Notes: generated by a model not told the origin, from the sequence alone. A stretch of DNA of 64,000 bases from Bacteroidota bacterium (GCA_021825585.1 JAKAGT010000013.1:62001-126000), one strand, 5' to 3'. Counted from the stretch's first letter, positions 49,687 through 59,537 are shown. A program made the numbers and translations.

Positions 49687-50194
49687 AGCGCCCTTTCTCG
49701 TCTCGCTGCGAGAGTATTGGATCCTTTATTGGCCACCATATTTTGAACCGCGGATCGTTCCACCTGATCGTGAACTGTCCGGTTGGATCGTAACATGTGG
49801 ATTGTTTGTACTGGAAAATGCACTTGTCTGTCAGGCATAAGTGCCCATTCCCGTGTTTAGGAGGAACCAGTATCTGATGCTTGTTCACATCGGACAACGT
49901 GAACGATTCCCACTTTCCGAAATCCTTTGACTCCTCATCGTTATTCACGACAACCAGATAAAATTTCCCGTAGAGACAGGAAATCAGCTTCCATGTTGAT
50001 AAGTCGCCATGGATGCCCTTGATCACTCCTCTTGTGGCTATTGATATGTCATCTTGCACAAAGTCGACTGAAATGCCCTTTGATCTGTATAACTCCCGGT
50101 TATAAAGTTCGACGTATTCTCCTCTGTGGTCTTCGAAGAACGAGGGCTTAATAAGCAGGACATTGTTCAACTTCGTTTTGGATACTTCTATCAT
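49679..50194 (-). CDS. RmlC-like sugar epimerase (cupin)
   Basis: A 171-residue member of the dTDP-4-dehydrorhamnose 3,5-epimerase family: FFEDHRGEYVELYNRELY, then GVIKGIHGD with the catalytic His, VPPKHGNGHLCL, and QYKQSTCYDPTGQFTIRWND. It epimerises carbons 3 and/or 5 of a 4-keto nucleotide sugar. The adjacent epimerases on both sides would make and reduce the keto sugar. It starts directly after the upstream gene's stop. Confidence 0.9.
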   Translation of the reverse strand: MIEVSKTKLNNVLLIKPSFFEDHRGEYVELYNRELYRSKGISVDFVQDDISIATRGVIKGIHGDLSTWKLISCLYGKFYLVVVNNDEESKDFGKWESFTLSDVNKHQILVPPKHGNGHLCLTDKCIFQYKQSTCYDPTGQFTIRWNDPRFKIWWPIKDPILSQRDEKGRYV

Positions 50195-51193
50195 TTATAT
50201 CTCCTTTTCATTGAAGTAATTCTGTCGTTTTGATCCCTCCTCATTGTTCTTGAGGTACCAATCCCAAGTCTGCTTGAGGCCGTCCAACAGGGAGGTTGTC
50301 GGGTTATAATCAATCAGTTCCTTGGCGACGGAAATATCCATCACTCTCCTCGGAAAGCCCGAAGATTTTGTGGTATCAAACATAAACTTAAACTGGAGGA
50401 AACTCCTCAAGGTCTCCACTAATTCTCTGATAGAGTAACCCTTCCCGCTACCCAAATTAACAAAGCCCCCCTTTGTGCCATGATAAAGCGCCAGTATCAC
50501 ACCTTCCGCTACATCTCTGCTGTATGCGAAATCGCGAATGGCTGTCCCATTCCCCCAAATGACTACCGGATCATCTCCGCGGTGGATCCTATTGATCAAC
50601 GACGGAATCACCATAGCGTTGTCCGGGTCAAAGTTATCCCCCGGCCCGTACACATTACATGGTCTCACCACAGCGAAATTATCGAGACCGTATTGAATCC
50701 GATAGGCCTGCACCTGCAGTTCGGCCATCCTCTTGGCCCAGCCAGGAAACATATCCATGGGTGGGCCGTCAAGGTTATCGGTCTCCTTGAATACTTCAGC
50801 ACTTGCATATGCTCCAATGGAACTTGTGTAGACCACTTTTTGGACTTTATTGATCCTGCAAGCTTCCAAAACATTAGTATTGAACATCAACAGGGGAACG
50901 AAGAAGCTGGCGGGTTTTGACTTGGTCACCTCTATCGATCCCTTGATACCTGCCAGGTGGCAAACAAAGTCCGTGCCCCTGGTTATTTCTTGGCAGAATT
51001 CAAAATTCCTAAGGTCCCCGAAGATATGCTCGGCCTTGTCATGTACACTGAGCTTATCCAGAGAAACGATCCTGACTGCTGCCCCAGCTCCGCACAGGAT
51101 ATCGACCACTTGCCTCCCTATCAGGCCGGTGCCACCAGTCACGAGAACGCTTCTACCAGAAAAGTTGCTCAGCACTTCATCCTTAATCGCCAT
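50195..51193 (-). CDS. NAD-dependent nucleotide-sugar epimerase/dehydratase
   Basis: ATG at 51193 follows TTGGAG with proper spacing, giving 332 residues (the frame extends nine codons upstream). Extended SDR with VLVTGGTGLIGRQVVDILCG, SSIGAYASAEVFKE and RPCNVYGPGDNFDPDN. The YxxxK is replaced by FPGWAKR (Phe-Pro-Gly-Trp-Ala-Lys), similar in form to the paralogs on either side. Together these three share a sub-type of active site. Confidence 0.88.
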   Translation of the reverse strand: MAIKDEVLSNFSGRSVLVTGGTGLIGRQVVDILCGAGAAVRIVSLDKLSVHDKAEHIFGDLRNFEFCQEITRGTDFVCHLAGIKGSIEVTKSKPASFFVPLLMFNTNVLEACRINKVQKVVYTSSIGAYASAEVFKETDNLDGPPMDMFPGWAKRMAELQVQAYRIQYGLDNFAVVRPCNVYGPGDNFDPDNAMVIPSLINRIHRGDDPVVIWGNGTAIRDFAYSRDVAEGVILALYHGTKGGFVNLGSGKGYSIRELVETLRSFLQFKFMFDTTKSSGFPRRVMDISVAKELIDYNPTTSLLDGLKQTWDWYLKNNEEGSKRQNYFNEKEI

Positions 51194-51209
51194 CATAACT
51201 CCAAGATTG

Positions 51210-52205
51210 TTATTTGACATTCAGTGGGATCGAGCTCGGGCCCTTCCTCAAGTATTCGCGGCGATACCATCGAATGGTCCGTCGGATCCCTTCTCTGAGA
51301 TCCGTTTTCGCCCTGAAGCCAAGAATCCTCTCCGACTTCGCCACATCAACCAGTCTTACCGGAATCATCGAAGGCTGCGAGGAGTCGTATTGGATTTCCG
51401 CACCACCGTATCGGTCGATGTCCAGCATCATTTCCAATATCTGCCTAACACTATATCCTCTTCCTTGTCCAATATTGATCGGAGAATACGAGTCAATCCT
51501 GTCCATTGCCAGCATCGCGGCATCCACAAAATCGTCAACATAGAGAAAATCCCGGATGTCGTTTCCACTTCCCCATACCTCAATCGGGGAGCGGCGTTCG
51601 ACGACTTTTCTCACGAGCGCGGGCAACACGTGAGAGGTTGCGATCTCGAAATTATCATGCTCTCCGTAAATATTGGTTGGACGCAGCACAACTGCGGTCA
51701 TTCGCTTCTCGATTTTTTCAGAATAGACCCTGCACAGCACTTCGGTGAATCTATTCATCCACCCAACTGCAAAGTATTTGTCGTATGGATCTCCATCGAA
51801 TGCCTCCTGCTCTACCAGTGGCTTGCTCCCGGAGTCTGGATACATGGTCGTGCTGCTTATCATGAGTATCTTTCTGACATCCGCGTCAAATGAGGCCTCC
51901 AGAACATTCATGTTCATCGAAACGTTTGGACCAAGGAAGCTCATTGGGGCGTTATCGAGACCCACTGCTCCGGAGGTGTTTCCGGCACAATGAAAAACAT
52001 ACTCCATCCCTTGAATGGATTTCCTGCAGTCTTCTTTCTTGAGAAGATCACATTTGACGTACTCAACGCCATCGTGACACACCTCCGGTTCCGTCTCATG
52101 AACAGTGGCTCTGACAACAGCCCCCTGCGAAAGGAGTCTGCCGATCATATTTACACCTACGAAGCCTGTTCCACCTGCCACCAATACCTTCTTTCCCTCG
52201 AACAT
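51210..52205 (-). CDS. NAD-dependent nucleotide-sugar epimerase/dehydratase
   Basis: A 331-residue extended SDR very similar to the enzyme at 48727 (both open MFEGK-VLVAGG-GFVG-N and share VEQEAFDGDPYDKYF/VKEDDVMKGDVYEKYF), so the two are likely duplicated paralogs. RPTNIYGEHDNFE and NIGQGRGYSVRQIL define the sugar-nucleotide domain. It overlaps the next gene's open frame slightly. Confidence 0.88.
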   Translation of the reverse strand: MFEGKKVLVAGGTGFVGVNMIGRLLSQGAVVRATVHETEPEVCHDGVEYVKCDLLKKEDCRKSIQGMEYVFHCAGNTSGAVGLDNAPMSFLGPNVSMNMNVLEASFDADVRKILMISSTTMYPDSGSKPLVEQEAFDGDPYDKYFAVGWMNRFTEVLCRVYSEKIEKRMTAVVLRPTNIYGEHDNFEIATSHVLPALVRKVVERRSPIEVWGSGNDIRDFLYVDDFVDAAMLAMDRIDSYSPINIGQGRGYSVRQILEMMLDIDRYGGAEIQYDSSQPSMIPVRLVDVAKSERILGFRAKTDLREGIRRTIRWYRREYLRKGPSSIPLNVK

Positions 52206-52240
52206 ACTCTACCTTTTACGACCAACCAGGTTAAATTCTC

Positions 52241-53284
52241 TTAGAAGGGTCCCCTGAATTTATTCTCATAGCTGTAGAAATCTTCGCCGCTCAAGTCCAC
52301 GGGATCCATTCCAAGCAGTCTCTCAGCTGCTCGAATGATGTTGATGGCGTTAGGATAGAATTGATTTTCAAGCGGTCGGGCACAGGGACACGGAGTGAAC
52401 TCGAACCCGATTCGTTCTATGGGAGACCTCAGAACTCCGAAACAGGAGCTGTAGATTCTGCTGGCCAATTCGGCGCTGAACCCTGAAAACGTCCAATCGT
52501 TGTCTGCAACGATACACCGCCTTGTTTTCATTACGGACTCTACAATTGCAGCGTCTTCCAGTGGGGAGATAGTCCGGGGATCAAGTACTTCCAAACTCAC
52601 CCCGTGCTTTTCCAGAATCTCCGCAGCCTTCAATGCCTCGACGTTCATCCAGGAGGTCGCTACCACGGTCAGATCTGTACCTGCACGGAGTACGTTCGGG
52701 ACACCAAACGGGATCGGCCCGTCTTCGTCAGAAACCTCCCCCACGGCATCATACAACCACCTGTGTTCGATGAAAACGACCGGATTGTCATCCCTTATCG
52801 CGGAAATCAGGAGTCCCTTCGCATCGTTTGGGGTAGTCGGCATCACGACTTTCAGACCGGGTATGTGAGCGAAAACAGAATGCATGCTCTTGCTGTGTTG
52901 ATACGATTGTCCCCAACCTCTACCGATGATGGCCCTGATAACCAGAGGGACCTTGAGTCGCCCGCCCGCTCCATACCTGTAGCTGGAAACCATGTTAACG
53001 AGCTGATTCATGGCAAGGAGCAGAAAATCGACCCGCATGTGGACATTGATCGGCCTCAGTCCGTTGATTGCAGCTCCCAACCCAAATCCCATGAGAGTAT
53101 CCTCGCAAAGCGGGGTACTGAAGCAGCGGTCACCTCCGAATTTCTCCGGTATATTCTTCGTTGTGCCGAATATGCGTTTGTGATCGGCTACATCGATCCC
53201 GTAGATGAATACGGTTTCGTCCCGGCTCATTTCCTCAACGATTGCTTCGTTCAACGCCTGACGGTAACTTATACTCCTTTTCAT
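52241..53284 (-). CDS. TPP-dependent dehydrogenase E1 beta-type subunit
   Basis: A 347-residue transketolase-like C-terminal protein (ISYRQALNEAIVEEMSRDET, YGIDVADHKRIFG, GLGAAINGLRPINVHM, then FIEHRWLYDAV). It matches the beta subunits of pyruvate/acetoin/2-oxoacid dehydrogenases but with a divergent C-terminus. Coupled to the alpha subunit by a 4-bp overlap. No E2 (lipoyl transferase) or E3 gene is in the window, so a conventional dehydrogenase complex is not formed locally. Confidence 0.88.
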   Translation of the reverse strand: MKRSISYRQALNEAIVEEMSRDETVFIYGIDVADHKRIFGTTKNIPEKFGGDRCFSTPLCEDTLMGFGLGAAINGLRPINVHMRVDFLLLAMNQLVNMVSSYRYGAGGRLKVPLVIRAIIGRGWGQSYQHSKSMHSVFAHIPGLKVVMPTTPNDAKGLLISAIRDDNPVVFIEHRWLYDAVGEVSDEDGPIPFGVPNVLRAGTDLTVVATSWMNVEALKAAEILEKHGVSLEVLDPRTISPLEDAAIVESVMKTRRCIVADNDWTFSGFSAELASRIYSSCFGVLRSPIERIGFEFTPCPCARPLENQFYPNAINIIRAAERLLGMDPVDLSGEDFYSYENKFRGPF

Positions 53285-54240
53285 GCAGATAGATCCCTAT
53301 ATATTTCATTCTTATCGGAATGCTGTGCCTCCTGGGCCAGCTTGACACTTCTGGAGATTTGATCATCAATCGCTCGCTCGAGTCCGCGAATTTCGGCCTC
53401 GTCGTAACCGTCAGTCAGCAGTTTTTCCCTCTGTAGGAGTACGGGGTCCCGTGCGTACCACTCTTCAAATTCCTTTCTCGAACGATACCCGCTGTCAAAA
53501 TCCTCATGCACGCCGACATGCTCGAGGTACCGATAGTATTTCAGATGCAGGAATGACGGATGACCATCTTTTTTTACAGATTCAATTGCGCGGCAGGTCA
53601 ATTCATAAATGGACTCCACATCGGTTGTATCGCTTTGGAAGACACTGCAGTTAAATTGTGAAACTATGTTATCTATGGATTCATACCCATGCCTGCGCGA
53701 TGCAGGCGTATGAACCGCGAGGCCGTTGTCTTCCATCACGAACAGGACGGGGACTTTCAGTACGCAAGCCAGGTTCAGCGACTCCCAGAAATCCCCCTCA
53801 TCGACCGCGCCGTCTCCGAAGAAAACGGCGGCGATGCTATCGGAGCCCTTTCGCTTATTTGCAAACGCCGCTCCTACCGCAACAGGCAAAGTGCTGGCAA
53901 CTATGGCTGAGGCTCCCAGGTATCCGGTTTCCACTGACGATAGATGCATCGACCCCGCCTTTCCTTTGGCCATCCCCTTGCTTTTGCCGTAAAGCTCGGC
54001 GAAAAACAGGTCCGTCTCTTCCGTATTTGCGAGGTACACGCCATGGCTTCTGTACGAGGAAAGCATCTGTCCGTGAGAACCAAGTGCCAGACACACACCG
54101 GCAGCAATTGCCTCTGCTCCAGCCGACATATGCATCGGGGTCTTCATTTCGTCATTTTCATAGTTGTCGATTATGGTCTGTTCAGCCTTCCTGATCAGAT
54201 AGAGCTTCCTATACAATCTAAGGTTTATGGTGTCGGTCAT
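53281..54240 (-). CDS. TPP-dependent dehydrogenase E1 alpha-type subunit
   Basis: A 319-residue protein with the TPP/Mg motif G-D-G...N (FFGDGAVDEGDFWESLNLAC) and the E1-alpha entry region MHMSAGAEAIAAGVCLALGS. With the beta partner it would decarboxylate a 2-oxo substrate or transfer a two-carbon unit. Its place between sugar epimerases and GDP-mannose dehydratase suggests a role on a sugar or an acyl group attached to it; this is inference. Confidence 0.88.
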   Translation of the reverse strand: MTDTINLRLYRKLYLIRKAEQTIIDNYENDEMKTPMHMSAGAEAIAAGVCLALGSHGQMLSSYRSHGVYLANTEETDLFFAELYGKSKGMAKGKAGSMHLSSVETGYLGASAIVASTLPVAVGAAFANKRKGSDSIAAVFFGDGAVDEGDFWESLNLACVLKVPVLFVMEDNGLAVHTPASRRHGYESIDNIVSQFNCSVFQSDTTDVESIYELTCRAIESVKKDGHPSFLHLKYYRYLEHVGVHEDFDSGYRSRKEFEEWYARDPVLLQREKLLTDGYDEAEIRGLERAIDDQISRSVKLAQEAQHSDKNEIYRDLSA

Positions 54241-54397
54241 AAGAGTGCTCCAATTGACTTTCCGCAGAACTGTTCGATTTATGACAACTACGCGGGGCCG
54301 TTATCGTTATAAACGATGGCCCGCACACGGTCTTCTGAACTTCGTCCGGTATGCACCGGAACAATTAATTGCCGGCGCACACCAATTCATCTCAAAA

Positions 54398-55432
54398 TCA
54401 AACATGAATCGAAGGTCCAAGGAGCGGTTTGGTCTCCGGCTTGGAGTACTTCTCTACCCTGTAGTATGTCCTCCAATATTCAAGGGTGTCTTCGATTGTC
54501 TTGTCGAACTTTATCTCGGGCTTCCATCCGGTGACCCCGTAGAACTTATCGGTACTGGGAATTTGCAACGTCACATCAGACGGTCGCAGTCGGGAGGGGT
54601 CGACCTCGACGGTTATATCATTTCTCGTGGAGAAACTCAGCAGTTTCTGCAACATCTCTCCTATCGTCATTGTCTCCTGTCCTCCGATATTGTACACTTC
54701 CCCGGGAGGGGCATCTTCTACCAGCAGCCAATAGGCCTTGACCGCGTCCCGGACGTCCATGAACGTCCTTATGCTGTTAAGATTTCCGACCTTGACGATG
54801 GGTGGAGCCAAATCCTCCTCGATTTCGGCGACTTGTTTTGCGAAGTTCGACAACGCGAAGACCTGTCCTCTTCTTGGCCCAGTGTGTGTGAACATCCTTG
54901 TCCTGATAGTTCTGACTCCCCACGAAAGCCAGTACTGATACGCCAGCATGTCTTCACCCACTTTGCTCACCGCGTACGGCGACGCGGGTCTGAGAGGATT
55001 GTCCTCCCTGATCGGAATCTCATCTTCTCTCACCTGTCCGTAAACTTCCGAAGAACTGCAGACATGAATGACGGGATCGTAACCATCTGAAAGTTTCAGC
55101 TCTTTCGTCACTTCCAAAAGGTTACAAGTCCCGATGATATTGGTTTCCAGTGTTCCCGTCGGAACCAGGTAGCTGAAATCAACATATGATTGTGCAGCCA
55201 GATGAAATATCACGTCGGGCTTGTGTTTGACGAGTATCTTTTTGAGAGAAAATGCATCCAGCAAGTCTCCGTACTCCAGCGTGATCTTGTCGAGGATATT
55301 CCTGATGTTGTCCGATGGTGATCGCCAACGCACCAGACCTACAACTTCCACGTCTGGGTGATTGGCGAGAATGTAGTCTGCCAGATGACTCCCCACGAAA
55401 CCGGCGATTCCTGTGATCAATACGTTTTTGAT
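54398..55432 (-). CDS. GDP-mannose 4,6-dehydratase-like protein, non-standard start
   Basis: An extended SDR: NVLITGIAGFVGSHLADYIL, SSSEVYGQVREDEIP, YAVSKVGEDM and RMFTHTGPRRGQVFALSNFA, the last typical of GDP-mannose 4,6-dehydratases. The natural N-terminus IKNVLITG has no ATG, GTG or TTG in front. AGGAGG lies six bases before an ATC at 55432, which would be a rare start. The nearest standard start is TTG at 55420, which cuts into the first strand. About 341-345 residues depending on start. Confidence 0.85.
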   Translation of the reverse strand: MKNVLITGIAGFVGSHLADYILANHPDVEVVGLVRWRSPSDNIRNILDKITLEYGDLLDAFSLKKILVKHKPDVIFHLAAQSYVDFSYLVPTGTLETNIIGTCNLLEVTKELKLSDGYDPVIHVCSSSEVYGQVREDEIPIREDNPLRPASPYAVSKVGEDMLAYQYWLSWGVRTIRTRMFTHTGPRRGQVFALSNFAKQVAEIEEDLAPPIVKVGNLNSIRTFMDVRDAVKAYWLLVEDAPPGEVYNIGGQETMTIGEMLQKLLSFSTRNDITVEVDPSRLRPSDVTLQIPSTDKFYGVTGWKPEIKFDKTIEDTLEYWRTYYRVEKYSKPETKPLLGPSIHV

Positions 55433-55553
55433 GGCAACCTCCTCAAGAAAGTGTGATTAGCGATTTGACGTCATGACTAGCGGTAACCGACAAACAAATG
55501 CTTAAGAGGTTAAAGACTCTCTGAAGATTTCTCGGTCGGACCCTTCTTTACCG

Positions 55554-55560
55554 CTCTTAC
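55554..55560. repeat. Left target-site duplication of the IS21-family element
   Basis: CTCTTAC, repeated at 58252-58258. Confidence 0.85.
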
Positions 55561-55757
55561 TGTCAAGGGCCAGAAATATTCCCCACGTTAGGATGATTTA
55601 GGGCCATAATTATTCCCCATACCTGGGGCCATAAGTATTCCCCACCCCCAGGGCCATAAATATTCCCCACCCCGTAACTTTAACAATTTCGATAGTGACG
55701 CCATTTTTGATCCTGACAAATGAAAGGACGGAAGTGGCGTACAAGAGGATTTTCATA

Positions 55758-57349
55758 ATGGATATTCGAGAGATAGTCAGACGTTACAAGGACGGTCAGA
55801 CAATCAGGTCTATCGCAAGTACGATGGGGTACGACAGAAAAACCGTGAGGAAGTACATAAGTGCGTTACGGGCAAAGGGAATACTCGACAGCGACACGAT
55901 GGTCGACACCAAGGATCTGGCCGAGATGTTCAAAGACGATGCATCGCAGCACGGACGGCCATCGGAGAAACAGGGCCTGCTTGAGCCGTACCTCGAAGAG
56001 CTGAAGGGGCTTATCGACAAACCCTCCGGTATGAAGCCGAAGACAGCATTCAAAGTTCTGTGTGGAAGACACGACCTCATCGGGAAAGTGAGCTACACGA
56101 GCTTCAAACGGTTCGTGAGGAGTAATCAGGTTGTTTTGAATGTAAGGGAGATAACCTGCCGCATAGAGACCGACCCCGGCGAAGAGATGCAGGTTGATTA
56201 CTTCAAGGCGGGGATGCTGTACGATCCGATTGAAGGGAGAATGAAAACGGTCTACGGTTTTATTGCGACGCTCTCGTTCAGTCGACATAAATTTGTCGAG
56301 TGGCGCCTTGCGCCATGCCGCATACCCATTTCAATAATTGGGCGGCATTCGTTTTCCGCCAGAACCAACAAAGCTTCGTATCCTCCCATGTAAGAGCGTT
56401 TAATTACTTCGGCGGCGTACCCAAGAGAATAATCCTCGATAATCTGAAGCCAGGAGTGATAAGGCCCGATCTCTACGATCCGCAGTTCAACCGGGCCTAT
56501 CGTGAGATGGCCGAGCATTACAACACATTCCTTGACCCGGCACGTGTAAGAAGTCCAAAGGACAAGGGGAAAGTTGAACGTGATGTCCAAACGGCCCGGG
56601 AGAAGTTCAAAGAACTTACAGCCTTATATCCCGGGATCACCCCCGCTGAACTTAACAAGAGAACCCAGGAGTGGCTCCGTGATGGCTACGGAATGACAAA
56701 ATACGGAACTACTTACCGGATGCCTTATCCGGTTTTCATGGGAGAAGAACAGCCTCAGCTTATCCCGCTTCCTCGCGACGAGTTCGAGCCGGCCTTCTGG
56801 AAAGAGGCAACGGTTCATCCGGACTGCTACATCCAGGTAAAGAAAAAGAGCTATTCCGTCCCGTTCCAGTACGTAGGGAAAAAGGTCTGGGTCAAGGTAT
56901 CGAACAATATCGTACATATCTACTACAACGAAGCGCTTATCAAAGAACACCTTGTCCTCACCAAAGGATACCGGAAGACCGATTTGATCGACTTTCCAGA
57001 TAATCTCGCAGCGGCCGTAGACAAGGGGTTGCCACGTCATCTTCAGATCGAAGCAGGCAAGATCGGACCTCAGTTCCGGAGCCTTATAAAATCCGTGCTG
57101 AACCCAAATGCGTTCTTAAATCTGAGAAGAGCTCAGGGCATCGTCTCCGTTGCGAAGAGCTACCCAACCGAGCTCGTCGAGCAGGTGGCAGCTACTCTGA
57201 TTACCCAACCGTTCCAGTTCACTCCTAAGTACTTCAAAGCTTCGATCGAAAAGCTCGTAGAACTTGAATATCAATCGCAGGAAATACCGCTCTCTGAGGA
57301 AACTAGAACCTTCGTCAGGGACCCGGAATACTTCAACCACACATCATAA
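55758..57349 (+). pseudogene. istA: istA transposase, interrupted by a 47-nt palindromic element
   Basis: The start MDIREIVRRYKDGQTIRSIA with its helix-turn-helix is followed by the DDE domain (EMQVDYFKAGMLYD). At 56301-56350 the frame is broken: the first part ends FSRHKFVEW and the second resumes VFRQNQQSFVSSHVRAFNYF in a frame shifted by two. Removing 47 nt restores a continuous IstA of about 510 residues. Glu of the DDE triad is in the second half (VRSPKDKGKVERDVQ). Confidence 0.92.
56304..56350. repeat. 47-nt double-hairpin element in istA
   Basis: Core GGCGC-CTT-GCGCC followed by GCCGC...GCGGC. Exact edges are ambiguous by about 3 nt. Same family as the elements in the CRISPR repeats (opposite orientation to those in repeats 8 and 11). 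Confidence 0.88.
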
Positions 57350-57362
57350 GGGGAACAGCTTT

Positions 57363-58180
57363 ATGTCCACAAACTCCGCCCAGCTCATCACGCAGCTTAA
57401 ATCTCTCAAGCTATCGGGAATGGCCGACACGCTTGACATCAGGCTCATGGAGGCTCAGAACAACAGCTTAAGCTTCTCTGAGTTCCTCTCCATGGTCATT
57501 ACCGACGAACTCCAGACCAGATCCAACAGAAAGCTTCAGCGTCTCTTGAGCCATGCTCATGCCGATCCAAGCAAGACACTGGAGACCTTCGACTTCTCGT
57601 TCAATCCGTCCATCAATGCAACCGTGATACGCGAGCTGTCCACCTGCCGCTTCATCGAGAAGGGCGAAAACATCTTCTTCCTCGGTCCAACCGGCACGGG
57701 AAAGACTCACCTGGCGAAAGCCATAGCTCACATGGCCTGCCGGAAGCACCTCAACGTCGAGTACTTCAACTTCTGAGCGCCTTGCGCCATCCCGACATAT
57801 AAATAATTTTGACGGGACAGGAACTGTTCCGGCTTCTCTCTCGGGCTGATCTCGTTAACTCTCTCGATAAGAAGCTGAGGCCGCTCATCAGAACAGACCT
57901 ACTTATCCTCGATGACTTTGCCTTCAAGAAGCTCGATCAGCAGTCCGCCGAATACCTGTACGCCATCGTAGATGCCAGGTACCCGACGAAGTCGACAATC
58001 CTAACCAGCAATCGGGCCATTACCGACTGGCATGCGATCTTCCCGGATCCCGTCATGGCCAACGCACTCATGGACCGGCTTGCTCACAATGCTCATCAGA
58101 TATCAATCAAAGGAGAATCGTACAGAAAAAAGCTTTCACCGAAATCCCAGAATGTTGACTCTAAGAAGCCGGTGAAGTAA
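57363..58180 (+). pseudogene. istB: istB ATPase, interrupted by a 44-nt palindromic element
   Basis: The first part carries the Walker A motif (LGPTGTGKTHLAKAIAH) and stops at TGA 57774-57776, which belongs to the inserted element. The second part, from CAG 57818, continues QELFRLLSRADLVNSLDKKL with Walker B (LLILDDFAF) in a frame shifted by two. Removing 44 nt restores FNF-QELF and a normal IstB of about 258 residues. Confidence 0.92.
57774..57817. repeat. 44-nt double-hairpin element in istB
   Basis: GCGC-CTT-GCGC followed by TCCCG...CGGGA. The small-hairpin text GCGCCTTGCGCCAT is shared with the istA copy. Confidence 0.88.
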
Positions 58181-58251
58181 ACTTATTCCCGTTAGCAAAA
58201 GGGTGGGGAATTAATTTGGCCCTGCCATGGGGAATAAAGTGGCCCTCGACA

Positions 58252-58258
58252 CTCTTAC
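58252..58258. repeat. Right target-site duplication of the IS21-family element
   Basis: CTCTTAC, identical to 55554-55560. Confidence 0.85.
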
Positions 58259-58286
58259 CGAACGAGCAATCTACAATAGGGTAGGA

Positions 58287-59483
58287 TCAGCCCTGTTCCT
58301 TGTACGCCTCCATTGTGTCGAGCATGAAACGCTCTAATTTGTCCATAAGCTGCGGCCAACTGAGATATTCAGACGCTAATCTCAGAGCGTTGTCGCCGCA
58401 AGACTTCAGCCTCTCTTTATCACTTAATAGATCGAAGATTTTCCGGGCAAAATCGTCTGGCGTATCTTCAGCCGCTAATCCAAATTCAGATATGCTGAGT
58501 AACTCAGTAACAACCGATATTTTCGTTGACACAACCGGCTTGCCGCAGGCCAAATAATCATTCAATTTGGAAGGCCACCGTCCGTTGTTTGCCACGTTAT
58601 TCTTCAACGGCATCACCATCAGATCACAGCAGCCCACATAGGCAGTCAGATCCTCACCGGAGACCTTTCCTGTCACAATAGTATGAGGAGGAATCTGATA
58701 CCGTCCACCAAAATTGTTACTACCGATGAGAATGAGTTCGGCGTCCATCTTATTCCTGACAAGTGCAAAGCTTCTGAAGAGCAGGTCTGCATCCGACGGA
58801 AACAGACTGCCGACGCAGCCTATCAGCGGCCTGTCCGGCGAAACATTCAGCCTCCTTCTAATGGCGATTCCATCTCCACGTTTCTCGGGTGCGTGATTAC
58901 ATCCGAGTGGAAAAAAATGAATCCGGTTCGTATACCCCAAACCTCTGAGCCTTCGTTCAAGCGCGGGACATATAACCATTGAACTGTCTCCATATCTTCG
59001 AAAATGTTCTTCAAAAAATGTCTCGATTCGCTCAAAAAAGACCCGATACAACAGTCCTGACCTTTGCTCAATAGTACCGCCCCGTCCAAACCAGTCGGTC
59101 CAATCAATGATTAAAGGTACCCGCTTGATGAGCTTGCCAAAGACAGCCGGCAAGATTACCGTCGGGCGGGAATCAAAGGCAAATATGATATCGTACTTCA
59201 GAATGCCGACAAAAAACATCTTATAAATAAGTTCCAATGGATCTGATCCCTTTTTCAATCCACCCCACAACATAGTCGGGCAGAAGTACAGAGAAAGATT
59301 TCCGTTAACATGCTTGACCTCACACCTCGGGGAAAGCTTTTCCATCGGCAATACCAGGGATACATTGTAACCGCGCTCACTGAGATGAAGAGCAACGTGA
59401 TAGGGCATCAATGGCAGATAATCCCAATTGTGAGCAAGCAGAAGAATACGCTTGTTCGCTGTATGTGCGCGTACAGAATCCAT
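58287..59483 (-). CDS. Glycosyltransferase, GT-B fold
   Basis: A 398-residue cytoplasmic glycosyltransferase. N-terminal domain: YLPLMPYHVALHLSERGYNV. The C-terminal donor-binding domain has PLIGCVGSLFPSDADLLF, VMPLKNNVANNGRWPSKLND and YLACGKPVVSTKI, the GT4-like E-x7-E region being replaced by the WPSKLNDYLA segment. It adds one sugar of the surface polysaccharide. The sugar cannot be predicted. Confidence 0.85.
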   Translation of the reverse strand: MDSVRAHTANKRILLLAHNWDYLPLMPYHVALHLSERGYNVSLVLPMEKLSPRCEVKHVNGNLSLYFCPTMLWGGLKKGSDPLELIYKMFFVGILKYDIIFAFDSRPTVILPAVFGKLIKRVPLIIDWTDWFGRGGTIEQRSGLLYRVFFERIETFFEEHFRRYGDSSMVICPALERRLRGLGYTNRIHFFPLGCNHAPEKRGDGIAIRRRLNVSPDRPLIGCVGSLFPSDADLLFRSFALVRNKMDAELILIGSNNFGGRYQIPPHTIVTGKVSGEDLTAYVGCCDLMVMPLKNNVANNGRWPSKLNDYLACGKPVVSTKISVVTELLSISEFGLAAEDTPDDFARKIFDLLSDKERLKSCGDNALRLASEYLSWPQLMDKLERFMLDTMEAYKEQG

Positions 59484-59537
59484 TAAACAGCTTTGTAGAC
59501 AATTATCAAGGCTCTGGCGTTCCCGCTCGGCTCCACA

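Larger units (their letters stand above)
55561..58251 (+). mobile_element. IS21-family element, both transposition genes interrupted
   Basis: A 2691-bp element with ends TGTCAAGGGCCA... and, reading inward from the right, TGTCGAGGGCCA.... Several inner copies of the GGGCCATAAxTATTCCCCA motif lie at the left end (55567-55675) and two at the right (58203-58248), the IS21 pattern of IstA binding sites. It is flanked by the 7-bp duplication CTCTTAC. Both istA and istB carry small palindromic insertions, so it should not move by itself. Confidence 0.93.
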
